NCBI RefSeq assembly: GCF_015667585.1
Contig: NZ_JADPEG010000008.1
Location: 1 to 64,000, forward strand
Length of the DNA stretch: 64,000 nucleotides
From: Clostridium sp. D33t1_170424_F3
Lineage (GTDB): Bacteria > Bacillota > Clostridia > Oscillospirales > Acutalibacteraceae
Direction of reading: 5' to 3'
Under the pieces are notes generated by a model. That model was given only the letters and a program-made list of their open reading frames with translations. It ran no database searches and was not told where the DNA came from. The position numbers and the translations under genes are program-made. Shown piece by piece: positions 8,701 through 22,458 of the stretch; position 1 is the first letter of the stretch; the number at the start of each line of letters is the position of its first letter.

Positions 8701-11700
8701 GAGGTTCTCAAAGTGCTTGGCCCACTTGGCCGTTTCCGCCGGATCCTTGCCCAGAATTTCGGAGGCCTGCTCCAAAACCTTGAACATCACGGCGTATTCA
8801 ATGTTGGTGTTGCAGGACTTGGATTCCATGATATCGGAGAAATACCCCTCGTCCATCCAGTCCGGATACGTCTTGGAGCGGTGGTCGAGGCCGGAGGTCT
8901 CGCCCTTGAAGAGGCCTGTATTCGCATCGTAGACGTTGTGCAGGTCCTTCTCCGCCGTATATGCGGTGACGTCGTAAATGGTGCGCAGGAATTCCGTATC
9001 GCCTGTGGCAAGGTAATCCTCCCAGGACGCCATCGCCATGATGATGCGGTCCGTGGAAGACGGATAGGAACCGCCGGTTCCGGTGTCCTCCACCCATTCC
9101 TTCGGGTCGCCCTGAATCTTCTGCAGCAGGCTGTTGCGGGACTGTTCCGGGAATACCCAGCCCAGCGAATACTGGACGGACATCGCGGTGTCGCGCGTCC
9201 AGACCTTGTTCCAGTTTGCACCGGTGTTAAACACTTCCACCGTTTCTCCGGTGTGGACGCTCTTCTCTGTGAAGATGTCCTCCAGAGATTCCTGCAGCGC
9301 CATGTTGTAGAGCGCCTCAGAAATCGGCATGTTTTCCGCCTTGAACTGCGGCAGCTTGGAGACGTCCTTATTCAGCTTCCAGGTGCTGTTCTCATAGGAG
9401 GAATAAATCTCCTTGCCGTTCTTCGCGGTCATCGTATAGACGCCGTCGACGATCTTGTCGGGATAGATGTCGTAGTCGAACCGGGTGCTGTTCAGCGTAA
9501 AGTGCGCGCTGTACCAGCTGTCCGGCGCGGCAGACAGCTCGGCGCGGTTTTCCTCGTCCTGGGTTTCCAGAGCCACGGAAACCGTGTCATCCAGCAGGCT
9601 GGTGATCTTCGTGTAGCCGCCCACCGTGCGGAGAATCCACTTGCCGGCGTCGCCTTCTCCCGCTTCCGCCGCACAGGCGATAAAGCTGGAACCGTCGTTG
9701 ACCAGATAGTTGCCAGTCGCCTTGTTCTGAATGGTGTAATTGCCCTCGTCGTCCGGCGCAAACGTCCATGTGTAGGCGTCTCTGGCGTCGTTGTCGATGT
9801 CAGACGCATACCGGAGCAGCCCGCTGCCGTCGTCCAGCAGATACTGGTTCTTCCAGCGGTTGACCATGGAAACATCTTCATAGGTCGGCGCTTCGACCGG
9901 AACGGAAACCGTGAAGTAGTTGATGTTCCAGCCCTCATGCGTCACGTTGAAGCGGATGGTCTGGCGGCCCTCTTTGAGCGGTACCAGAACCTTCACATCC
10001 GTGTAGGTCTGCCAGCTGCCGGTAAACGGAATCGTCGCCGTCACGCCGTCCGGCGCGGCTGTTGTCACGATGCTGACGCCGTTCGGGGAACCCTGCACGC
10101 CGCCCTGCGTATTATTGCTCGCCACGCGCAGCGTGAACTGGTAGGTGCCCGCATCCTTGACCACGATGTTGTCATAGTAGAAGTAATCGCCCGCGTCCGT
10201 ATTGCCGACGTTCAGCGTGCCGCCCGCGTCGCCGCAGGATTCGGTTTTGATACCGAGCTGTCCGTCAAAATCCTCGGCTTCGATCTTTGCCGTGCTGTCC
10301 GCCGTGATGACGGCCTTCGCCTCCATCTGTACGTCGAAGTAGTTGAAATTCCAGCCCTCGTGCGTCACGTTGAAGCGGATGGTCTGCATGCCCGCGTCCA
10401 GCGGCACATTCAGGTAAATATCGGTGTAGTCCTGCCATGCGCCGGTAAACGGGATGGTTCCTACCACGCCCTCGGGAGCAGCGGTGGTCACGATGGTCAC
10501 GCCGTCCGGGGAACCCTGCACGCCGCCCTGCGTGTTGTTGCTCGCCACGCGCAGGCGGAACTGGTAGGTGCCCGCATCCCTGACATAGATGTTCTTATAG
10601 ATCATGTAGTCGCCCGCGTCGGTGCTGCCGACATTCTGTCCGCCGCCGGCATCGCCGCAGCTCTCGACCTTGACGCCCGCTTTGCTGCCCATCGCCGGGT
10701 CGCCGCCCTGCTCGTCAAACTCTTCCGCCTCAATGCGGGTGACGGTGTCGCGGCTGACGACTGCTTTCGCGACGTCCGCGATGTCGACCAGCGTAACGGA
10801 AAGGAGTACCGCACCGGCAGGCATCACAAAGCTGTAGATCTTGTCGCGTTCAACTTCCAGTACATCCAGGGATACATTGCCCTCGTCCACTGCGGAGACC
10901 TTTTTGACCATTTTGCCCTCCGGAAGATCGGACACAAAAACCTTGACCGTATCGCCCATTGCGGCAGAGGCCTGCGCGCGCAGAGTGGCAGGTTGATTCT
11001 GCGCAATCTTCACCTCGTAGGTATCCTTCGGTTTCTCTGTATCCACCTTCCAGATTTCCACATTGTCGATCTGCATGGAGGTGCTCTTGGCGCCCTTGCA
11101 GTAGAACGCAATGTTTACTTTCCCGTCCCTGACCTCAATTTCCGAGGAAAACTTCTGATAGAGGCTGTTGAACGGGATGGTCACCAGGGACTCCGCCGCG
11201 CCGTTGTAGCCGGTGAGCTCCATCCGGCTGACCTGCGCCGCCGCATTGGACATCTTCACCATCGCATTGACGCGATAGGTTCCATCCGGCAGGTTGCCGA
11301 CGGTCTGGCTGATGCGCGCCTCATAAGCCGCATTCTGATAGAAATAGAATTTGTATTTGCCGCCGAACGCGTCGGCATCGTCCACACCGTTGCGGACCTC
11401 CGTCATCGTATCGACGGTCCAGCCCTCTGTTGTGCCGCTTTCAAAGCCGCCGTTCGGGACCGGCACCTGCGTCATCACCATCGGCTTCTCGCTGACGGCA
11501 ATCTTGTCCAGGTTGATGTTCGCGGTGTCGTTTTCTCCTGTAACGAACGTAACCGTGTTTTTGCCCGCATTTAGATGGACGGTAACCGGGAGTTCATCCC
11601 AAAGTTCCCAGCTCTTGAGCGGCGGGAACACCACCTGTTTCGCCTCATCTTCCGCGCCGTTCGCATACACGCTCAGCGTGCGCGCTGTGCCGTCGCCGCT

Positions 11701-14700
11701 GCCGTACTTGACAAATACGGTGTAGTCGCCTTCCTCGGCAGCGTTGATGTTGGTAAACTGCACGCCGTCGCCGGGATTGTGAATCCATGCGGTGTATCCG
11801 GTTCCGGAATATCCGCCGTAAACGGCCTCATTCTTCGCCTCACCCAGGAGCGTGGCGTCTTCCGCCTCAAACTCAAAGGTCGGGGCCGGGGAACCGCTGA
11901 CGGTAACCGTGCTCGCCATTGCGGTATCCGGAATCTTGACATAGCAGATTTCGCCCGCCGCGTCCGCATAATAGCCGGACTCCGCCGCGTTCAACGCATC
12001 CAGAGACGGGAACTTGGTCATCGCCACGCCGTCGCGCTGGACGGAAAGGCCTTCATAAGCCGCCTTGTGGAACTGCATCAGGTAGCTGCGCGGCGCGATG
12101 TCCGCATAGCTGCCGGTGCGCGCGCCGACGTTGAGGGTAATGGTGTTGCTGTCTTCCGTCATTTTTACGTCGCAGTCGTATTTGGTCGTGGTATAGACCC
12201 CGTCTTTGTAAGCGTCGGTTTCGCCGTCGTCCTCATAGAGCACGAAGTCGAAGCTGCCGTCTTTCAGCGTCGGGAATACATCCAGGGTCAGTACGTCCAC
12301 CGGCTTTTCGCCGACGTACTGCATCTCCGGCTGCATGGGGATAATGGAACCGGCTTTGACAAAGACCGGAAGCAGTGTGACCGGCGCGGAATAGCTGATC
12401 GTGCCGCCGCCCGCATACACCGTCTTGCCGTTGTCATAGTCGTACCAGTCGCCCGCCGGCAGGTAGACCTGCTTGACAGTGGAATCTTCAATTACCGGAG
12501 CCACCAGGAAGCTCGGTCCGCTCATGAACTGCGTATCCATCGCGTAGGTGTTCGGATCGTCCTGGAATTCCATCGCCATCGGGCGCACAACCGGCACGCC
12601 GGTGCCGCCTTCGCCCAGGCCCTTTTCAATGCCGATGCCCAGAATGTTGTCCGCTGTGAGGGAATAGGAGTACGGGATCAGACGGTAGCGCAAATTGATA
12701 TACTCGCGCGCCACTTCTTCTCCGCCGAGCTCCCAGGGCTCTTTCGCCGCCAGACCGCTGGAATAATGGAAGCGGTGCACCGGCGTAAAGGTTGCCAGCT
12801 GAATCCAGCGCTTAAACTGGTTGCTGCTCGGCATACCGTTGAACCCGCCGATGTCAAAGCCCCAGTAGTTAAATCCGGACAGGGACAGGCTGGTACCCAG
12901 ACGGATCTGCTCGTGCATGTCGTTCCAGCCGCACCCGATATCGCCCGTCCACGGGGAGACGTAGCGGCTGCTGCCGGTGAAGCCGGAGCGGGTCAGCATA
13001 AACGGACGGTCGCCGTTTTCCGTGACCTTGTCGTACATCGCTTCGTTGTGCTGGATGGCATATACGTTATGCAGCTCGTTCATATCGCCCCATGCTTTGC
13101 CGTCTTCGTTCCAGCCCACCCAGTCGGGACGGTAGCGGGCCGGCTCGTTCATATCCAGCCAGAAGCCTTCCACGCCCTGGTTGAGGATCATATTGTGCTG
13201 CTCGCCCCACCAGTCCTGCGCCTCCGGATTAAAGAAATCCGTCAGGCCGGAGGTGCTTCCCCACGGCCAGATGATATCCTTCTGGTCGCCGGTGCGCGCC
13301 TTCATGAAATATCCATGTTCTGTGCCGTACGGATAGTCGTCCGGCTGCGCCTTGGTGACGTTCGGGTCGTCGATGACGCCCATGCGCAGGTTCAGGGCCC
13401 TGAGCTTGTCAATCATACTCTCAGGATCCGGGAAATTGTTTTTATTCCACTGCGTCGGGCTGCACAGATATTGATACCACTCAATATCCGCCATCATCAT
13501 GTCCAGCGGAATTTCCTTGTCGCGGTAGGTCTGCGCCACGCGCTCAATGTCGTTCTGGTTATAGCCGTAATGGCACTGGATGTTGCCGTAGGCATATTCC
13601 GGTGCAAAGAAGGTTTTGCCGATCATGTCCGTGAAGGTCTTGCTGATCTGCTTCATGGACGGGCCGTACATAAAATAGTACAGCAGTTCGCCGCCGGGCG
13701 CCGGGTTCAGCGCGCCGAAGGAATAGGAATCCTCCTTTGTCTTGCCCAGGTCGAATACAGTGCGGCTGGTATTGTCAAAGAAAATGGAATAGCCCTTGGA
13801 GCTGAGAAAATGCGGATTGGACATATACCAGCGGCCTTCGCCGTATTCCGGCACCAGGGGGTTGCCCTCGCCGCCGAGATAGTCGGTGCTCCACATGGCC
13901 AGCTTCTGGCCGGTTTTCTCAAAGCTCTCCGTCTTCTCGCCAAGGCCCCAGAAATGCTCGTCCGCCTGCTTTTTGTTCTGGACCAGCACTTCGTTGTCGG
14001 TGGTCCAGCCCATGCTCTGCTCGTCGCCCTCGCAGAGAAGCGCGCCGTTTTTATCCAGATAGGTCAGACGGAACGGGGATTTATTGACCTGCACGTCCAT
14101 TGTGCCGGTGGAAACCAGATAAAAATCGCCCTTGTCTTCCGCCTTCAGTGTTTCCGGATCGACGGCCTCGTCCTGAATGGCAAAGGACTCGTACTTGCGG
14201 TCGAAGCGGCCGGTCGGCTCACACCAGACCTTGAGCGCATTCGGGGAAACGGACTTCAAACTGACCTTCGCATTGTCACAGCTGAAGATCAGCTCGTTGT
14301 CGCCCGCGTTTTCCACGGAATCCACATCGCCGATATACGTCCATTGCGTCTTTTTCAGGGTGATATAGTCGATGTTCAGGCCGCCGCTGTCATCGCTGTT
14401 CTTGACCAGATCGATGGTATTGGTTCCCGCTTTCAGTTCGACTGTTACAGAGCGGTCGTCCCACTCTTCCCAGCTGCCCAGGTCGCCAAAGCGGACTTTT
14501 TGCGTTGTCCCGTTGACAGAACAAGTCAGCTTTTGAGAATCGCCGTTATTTTTTCCATTCGCATAACGGACGACCATCGCATAGGTGCCGGCTTCCGGCG
14601 TGTCCACCGTGAAGCGGACGCCCGCGCCGTTTTTCTCAAACCCGGCGGCAAAACCTGTCCCCGAGTACCCCTCATGGTCCTTCGCGGTCTTGTTGCCATT

Positions 14701-15246
14701 GAGGGCTTCCGCATCCTCCGCTTCGTAGAGGTTTGCCAGGCTGATGCAGTCCAGCTTTACCTGCACACCGGTATCGCCCTCGTCCAGCTGATAGGAAATG
14801 GTGTTTTTGCCCGCCTTAAGCGGAACGCTTTCCGTTTTGGCGCCCCATGTGTCCCAGTTGACCATCTTGGGGAGGTTGACGGTGCGCACTTTTTCGCCGT
14901 TCGCATACAGGCTTGCCGTCCTGGTTTCGCCCGATCCGTTGGAATAACGCAGCCGCACCGCGTAATCCCCGTCCTCCGGCACATCGACGGCAAACTGGAC
15001 GGATGCACCCGCTTCCATACCGTCCACAAAGCCCGTACCGGAGTAATCGTCCAGGTTGGAAGCGGCCAGCGCGCCGGAAAGTGCCGCGTCTTCCGCCTCG
15101 TACACCTCCTGATCGATCGGCGCTGCGCTCAACGTTTGCGAAGCTGCCTGGTTTTGTGCTGCTGTGGGCATCGCCCCCGCCACCAAATAGGTGGGCGATA
15201 CTGCCATGGAAATGGCAAGCAGCCAGGAAATCACTCTCTTTCTCAT
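5743..15246 (-). CDS. Giant secreted bifunctional glycosidase: GH31 plus (alpha/alpha)6-barrel domain
   Basis: 3167 residues starting at an ATG preceded by AAGGAGGAG, with a clear signal peptide. Order: two CBM35-like domains (about 55-300), GH31 (about 300-1120), CBM35-like (1123-1250), CBM4/9-like (1261-1400), beta repeat, two CBM6-like domains (about 1500-1780), a beta-trefoil-like segment, a six-hairpin glycosidase domain (about 1925-2420), FN3-like, CBM35-like, beta repeat, about four FIVAR modules (2749-3025), a Ser/Gly linker and the Cys-pair C-terminal domain (3073-3167). GH31 shows WLDMNEP (nucleophile Asp near 697) and WTGDIG (acid/base Asp near 768). The second enzyme shows NKVWTRDTAMS near 2018, as in GH63/GH37-like clan members; its family is not resolved. 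GH31 could be alpha-glucosidase, alpha-xylosidase or alpha-GalNAcase; the sequence alone does not decide. Confidence 0.9.
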   Translation of the reverse strand: MRKRVISWLLAISMAVSPTYLVAGAMPTAAQNQAASQTLSAAPIDQEVYEAEDAALSGALAASNLDDYSGTGFVDGMEAGASVQFAVDVPEDGDYAVRLRYSNGSGETRTASLYANGEKVRTVNLPKMVNWDTWGAKTESVPLKAGKNTISYQLDEGDTGVQVKLDCISLANLYEAEDAEALNGNKTAKDHEGYSGTGFAAGFEKNGAGVRFTVDTPEAGTYAMVVRYANGKNNGDSQKLTCSVNGTTQKVRFGDLGSWEEWDDRSVTVELKAGTNTIDLVKNSDDSGGLNIDYITLKKTQWTYIGDVDSVENAGDNELIFSCDNAKVSLKSVSPNALKVWCEPTGRFDRKYESFAIQDEAVDPETLKAEDKGDFYLVSTGTMDVQVNKSPFRLTYLDKNGALLCEGDEQSMGWTTDNEVLVQNKKQADEHFWGLGEKTESFEKTGQKLAMWSTDYLGGEGNPLVPEYGEGRWYMSNPHFLSSKGYSIFFDNTSRTVFDLGKTKEDSYSFGALNPAPGGELLYYFMYGPSMKQISKTFTDMIGKTFFAPEYAYGNIQCHYGYNQNDIERVAQTYRDKEIPLDMMMADIEWYQYLCSPTQWNKNNFPDPESMIDKLRALNLRMGVIDDPNVTKAQPDDYPYGTEHGYFMKARTGDQKDIIWPWGSTSGLTDFFNPEAQDWWGEQHNMILNQGVEGFWLDMNEPARYRPDWVGWNEDGKAWGDMNELHNVYAIQHNEAMYDKVTENGDRPFMLTRSGFTGSSRYVSPWTGDIGCGWNDMHEQIRLGTSLSLSGFNYWGFDIGGFNGMPSSNQFKRWIQLATFTPVHRFHYSSGLAAKEPWELGGEEVAREYINLRYRLIPYSYSLTADNILGIGIEKGLGEGGTGVPVVRPMAMEFQDDPNTYAMDTQFMSGPSFLVAPVIEDSTVKQVYLPAGDWYDYDNGKTVYAGGGTISYSAPVTLLPVFVKAGSIIPMQPEMQYVGEKPVDVLTLDVFPTLKDGSFDFVLYEDDGETDAYKDGVYTTTKYDCDVKMTEDSNTITLNVGARTGSYADIAPRSYLMQFHKAAYEGLSVQRDGVAMTKFPSLDALNAAESGYYADAAGEICYVKIPDTAMASTVTVSGSPAPTFEFEAEDATLLGEAKNEAVYGGYSGTGYTAWIHNPGDGVQFTNINAAEEGDYTVFVKYGSGDGTARTLSVYANGAEDEAKQVVFPPLKSWELWDELPVTVHLNAGKNTVTFVTGENDTANINLDKIAVSEKPMVMTQVPVPNGGFESGTTEGWTVDTMTEVRNGVDDADAFGGKYKFYFYQNAAYEARISQTVGNLPDGTYRVNAMVKMSNAAAQVSRMELTGYNGAAESLVTIPFNSLYQKFSSEIEVRDGKVNIAFYCKGAKSTSMQIDNVEIWKVDTEKPKDTYEVKIAQNQPATLRAQASAAMGDTVKVFVSDLPEGKMVKKVSAVDEGNVSLDVLEVERDKIYSFVMPAGAVLLSVTLVDIADVAKAVVSRDTVTRIEAEEFDEQGGDPAMGSKAGVKVESCGDAGGGQNVGSTDAGDYMIYKNIYVRDAGTYQFRLRVASNNTQGGVQGSPDGVTIVTTAAPEGVVGTIPFTGAWQDYTDIYLNVPLDAGMQTIRFNVTHEGWNFNYFDVQMEAKAVITADSTAKIEAEDFDGQLGIKTESCGDAGGTLNVGNTDAGDYFYYDNIVVKDAGTYQFTLRVASNNTQGGVQGSPNGVSIVTTAAPDGVTATIPFTGSWQTYTDVKVLVPLKEGRQTIRFNVTHEGWNINYFTVSVPVEAPTYEDVSMVNRWKNQYLLDDGSGLLRYASDIDNDARDAYTWTFAPDDEGNYTIQNKATGNYLVNDGSSFIACAAEAGEGDAGKWILRTVGGYTKITSLLDDTVSVALETQDEENRAELSAAPDSWYSAHFTLNSTRFDYDIYPDKIVDGVYTMTAKNGKEIYSSYENSTWKLNKDVSKLPQFKAENMPISEALYNMALQESLEDIFTEKSVHTGETVEVFNTGANWNKVWTRDTAMSVQYSLGWVFPEQSRNSLLQKIQGDPKEWVEDTGTGGSYPSSTDRIIMAMASWEDYLATGDTEFLRTIYDVTAYTAEKDLHNVYDANTGLFKGETSGLDHRSKTYPDWMDEGYFSDIMESKSCNTNIEYAVMFKVLEQASEILGKDPAETAKWAKHFENLKQAINDNFWMEDRNYYASWQYPEYMGNALADKTDVLAAGYAIYFDIATPEMAEKMMENYPLVKYGANTVYPQKRGKQFGAIYHNRGVWPGWEAALMEAAMKGGNRQLAEEIMKSIMYGAARNLSNDEVIHYETGVGNNAHRQLWSVAGQLANYYRVLFGMMYELDGIHFTPYVPDWMEGPFTLTNYKYRDATIDFTLSGKGDTIKSMTVNGEEVGADYVFPADASGKYTIEMVVEDSGSRSAVNLKPENLAICPDLPEMKLVDGTLTWTPNSAYTYQLWTGSAYVDVTGVDSYEIPKDQYGSYSLVAVDKMGVASELSKPIVWNPKDTIQTYEAEDASCNDGCKASSIKGYSGSGYVVDNRPGTGAELTFTINVPEDGEYLVSTLYNNSGDTTSGNYGAIRSVLVDGVDVGTMSFSVTFNDVFYRSPRMRLHLTAGEHTVGFTFNNGNKYDQNMNINRNNVAIDQMIVERLGGKTVPSEPQLLNVQWNPSQADVEIAGEADVLIDGNGIYGAKVVPGTKLTLTFIPANGPFASAKLNGEDIPFEADGFTYTYTMPNDKTVLRFTFTSVNKDVLETLLEKANEVTDEQLDKLVASVRAKFIAARDNAQKVFESDKATQAEVNEAWKELLDAMHYLSFEEGTKDELKYWLDYAAELDLDNFTPKSQEGYAEALAYAQEVYDDEGETLKAEVEKAAKNLHEAILRLEFKANTETLEAFVKQAQEIEIDKYLDGPEKDKFNEILPQAEALLEDANATQKQVDEMADALYEAMMNLRMIPDKEVLKALIDESEVLDPDDYTEASYAILRAALNNALDVYEDENATQEEITAVCATVEKARAGLVPADKPEEPAKPDNKPSNKPSNSGGSGSKKPSGNVAGTGTAVAVTSPVISAAQNVMGQKSVRSDTTADFTLKRGNAYCFKMTVVNGSNAAPSFTVGDGSVLKTQFVAKIGNDCYYRVWAVGAPGQSTGVYTTMSNEEPQKHCVITIA

Positions 15247-16118
15247 CTTTCTCCTCCTTGTCGCAATCCTTATCCATCGCGGCTGTTCCTTATCGCCTCC
15301 CTTTAGGGCGCCGCTTGTCCCTTTCCGTCTAATTTGTTTATTGGTTTTATCCTTAGTTAAATTAAACCAAAGTTCTCCACACAAGTCAATGGAATAAATT
15401 GCGAACGACTAAACAATATTGCCTTTTTCCCATTGGATAAAGCAATATATACCAGCCGTAAATATCCCGTAAAACGCAGCAACGGCAGGAGCGTTTGCTC
15501 CTGCCGTTCACCGCAAAATATTTTATTAAGAAGGAATGTATGAACTTGATCTTTTTCCGGTTAGCCTACGCCCGGCTCCGGGAGGTAAAACACGGAGCCG
15601 GCTTCAGCTATTTGGGAAGGAATATGAAGAAAAGATCTTATAATCAATAATAAGTACAACAATGGATTTACCCCGGGCTTATTTTCATCTGCGCCATAAA
15701 ATCCAGTTGAATCAATTTCTTAATCCGTTGTAGCTTGTAATTATTAAAACAAATCTCTTTTATCTTGTCAATATTTTTAAGCAGATTGACGCAATTGTGC
15801 AAACTTTTTCCATATTTATACACCTAATCAATGTTTTGCCAAACGCATGCTTCTACGATCCATTATGACGCCGTCTGATCCATCCCTTTTGGCAGAGGGC
15901 CGCCTCGTTCGTCTTTTCCCCGGCCATCGAATCCCATCTGTACGGCGTCCGGTTTTACATGGTTCGCCGTTTTTTGTTTTCTCTTTCTTTTGTTCACGAT
16001 TGCTTTCCTGTGCTCTTAGTGTTACAATTAATTGGTAAAATTTTTGTATGGCTCTCCATTTCATTGGGCGGATTTTATACCTGCAAACTGGATGAGCTTT
16101 ACATCATGAGGTAAAACG
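15247..16118. other. Long divergent intergenic region with two hairpins
   Basis: This gap of about 870 bases separates the giant minus-strand gene from the plus-strand EAL gene and should hold both promoters. Two hairpins stand out. One at 15481-15508 has perfect 12-bp arms (AACGGCAGGAGC) and a 4-nt loop. Another at 15572-15601 has 9-bp arms (CCGGCTCCG). Neither is followed by a U-tract. The stretch 15600-15840 is AT-rich. I see no convincing gene and could not match a known riboswitch class. Confidence 0.5.
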
Positions 16119-17396
16119 ATGTTGGACATGAAAAACGAGCGCTGGCTCATGGAAAAATACAACGCGCTCAGCGACGCGGAACGCGGTGAATACGCGCTGA
16201 TCAGCCTGAAGATCAAGCGTTTCCGCGTCTTCAACCGCCTGTACAACCGGGAGCTGGGCAACGCCTTGATCGAGAAGACCTACGAAGCCCTTCAGGAATG
16301 GCTGCAGCCGGGAGAATACGCCGCACAGATTCACCTGAACTATTTCAACCTGCTTGTGCGAATTTCCAAAAATTATGAGGAAATTTTCCAGTACGTGATT
16401 CGGCTGAACCAGCAGATTCGCGACATGCCGGACGAACGGTTTCACGGAAAGGTGTTTTGCGGCTTCGGCATTTACCACCTGACGGACGAGCCGGTTAATT
16501 TTTACATTGCGCAATACAACGCGGACGTCTGCCGCTCCGAATGCGCGGAGCGGGATTTCAAAAATTCCCATTTTGACGTCTACGGGCAGAGCTACCACGA
16601 CCCAGTCCTGCGCGACTACGACCTGGAGCAGATCATCCAGCCGGCTTTGCAGCGCGGCGACCTCCAGCTTTACCTGCAGCCCAAGGTGGACCTGCGCACC
16701 GGCGAGGTAACCCGCGCGGAGGCGCTGATCCGCTGGATTGATCCGGAGCGCGGCATGATTCCGGTTCCGGACTTTCTCCCCATGCTGGAAAGCACCGGTC
16801 TGATCGACAGTGTGGACCTGCACACGTTTGAGGTGGTCTGCCGCACCATCAACCGGTGGCTGCGCATGTACAACAAAAAGATTCAGATCAGCATCAACTT
16901 ATCCCACTGCATGTTCAACTACCGCTATTACTTTGACGACTACCGCAAAATTCACGAGAAATACCGGACGCCCAAGGAATGCATTGAATTTGAGTTGCTG
17001 GAAAGCATTGTTTTGAATCAGGTGGAACGCCTGCGGCAGGTGGTGGATGAACTGCACAACTACGGCTTTACCTGTTCTCTGGACGATTTCGGCAGCGGGT
17101 TTTCTTCCTACAGCGTGCTATCCAACGCCGACCTGTCCATGCTGAAAATCGACAGTTCCCTGTTCCAGAACGAATCGAATCCGCGTGAAAAAATATTGAT
17201 CCGGCACATTGTTCAATCGGCGCATGAACTGGGCATTCTGGTCGTCGCGGAAGGCGTGGAAACGCAAAAATACGTCGACTACCTGCGGCAGCTCGGCTGC
17301 GATTACCTGCAGGGCTTCGTATTTTACCGACCCATGCCGGTGGAAGAATTCGAAGAACGCTTTGTGCGCGGCAACGAAAAAGTGCAGTTTTCTTAA
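16119..17396 (+). CDS. EAL-domain cyclic-di-GMP phosphodiesterase
   Basis: 425 residues, with no signal peptide or membrane segment, so it is probably cytoplasmic. The N-terminal 160 residues are a degenerate GGDEF-like or sensory region. From about 170 there is a complete EAL domain: EALIRW near 201, [34 protein letters not shown] and YLQGF. These supply the Glu, Asn, Asp, Lys and Gln residues expected for metal binding and catalysis, so it should hydrolyse c-di-GMP to pGpG. It lies alone between secreted hydrolases, and linking surface enzyme expression to c-di-GMP is only a guess from position. The ATG follows GAGGTAAAACG. Confidence 0.92.
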   Translation: MLDMKNERWLMEKYNALSDAERGEYALISLKIKRFRVFNRLYNRELGNALIEKTYEALQEWLQPGEYAAQIHLNYFNLLVRISKNYEEIFQYVIRLNQQIRDMPDERFHGKVFCGFGIYHLTDEPVNFYIAQYNADVCRSECAERDFKNSHFDVYGQSYHDPVLRDYDLEQIIQPALQRGDLQLYLQPKVDLRTGEVTRAEALIRWIDPERGMIPVPDFLPMLESTGLIDSVDLHTFEVVCRTINRWLRMYNKKIQISINLSHCMFNYRYYFDDYRKIHEKYRTPKECIEFELLESIVLNQVERLRQVVDELHNYGFTCSLDDFGSGFSSYSVLSNADLSMLKIDSSLFQNESNPREKILIRHIVQSAHELGILVVAEGVETQKYVDYLRQLGCDYLQGFVFYRPMPVEEFEERFVRGNEKVQFS

Positions 17397-17421
17397 AGAC
17401 GCCGAACCCATTACAAAACAG

Positions 17422-17450
17422 AACCCCGGACGGAAATTCCGTCCGGGGTT
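17422..17450. terminator. Terminator between convergent genes
   Basis: Perfect 13-bp arms (AACCCCGGACGGA) enclose a 3-nt loop. It sits between the convergent EAL gene and the dockerin-bearing GH2 gene. Minus-strand flank TCTGTTTTGT is moderately U-rich, so it may serve both genes. Confidence 0.75.
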
Positions 17451-17470
17451 CCTTTATGTCTGCTGTAAAT

Positions 17471-22396
<4,926 letters not shown>

Positions 22397-22458
22397 TTAT
22401 TGCAATTCCATTCCTGAAACAGGGATTGCCGTTCTGTGTGGAAATTCAGGTATTTTAA

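Noticed and set aside
5668-11574. Very long open frame on the plus strand opposite the GH31 giant
   Set aside because: It is the mirror of the GC-rich codons of the real gene. It has no ribosome-binding site, an implausible Arg/His/Val-rich composition and no domain motifs. The same holds for the long plus-strand frames opposite the other four giants.
15540-15620. Possible c-di-GMP riboswitch before the EAL gene
   Set aside because: The GC hairpin lacks the conserved internal sequences of either c-di-GMP riboswitch class as I know them, so only a hairpin is reported.
15847-16038. Possible 63-residue gene upstream of the EAL gene
   Set aside because: No ribosome-binding site, Phe/Ser-rich non-protein-like composition and no recognisable features.
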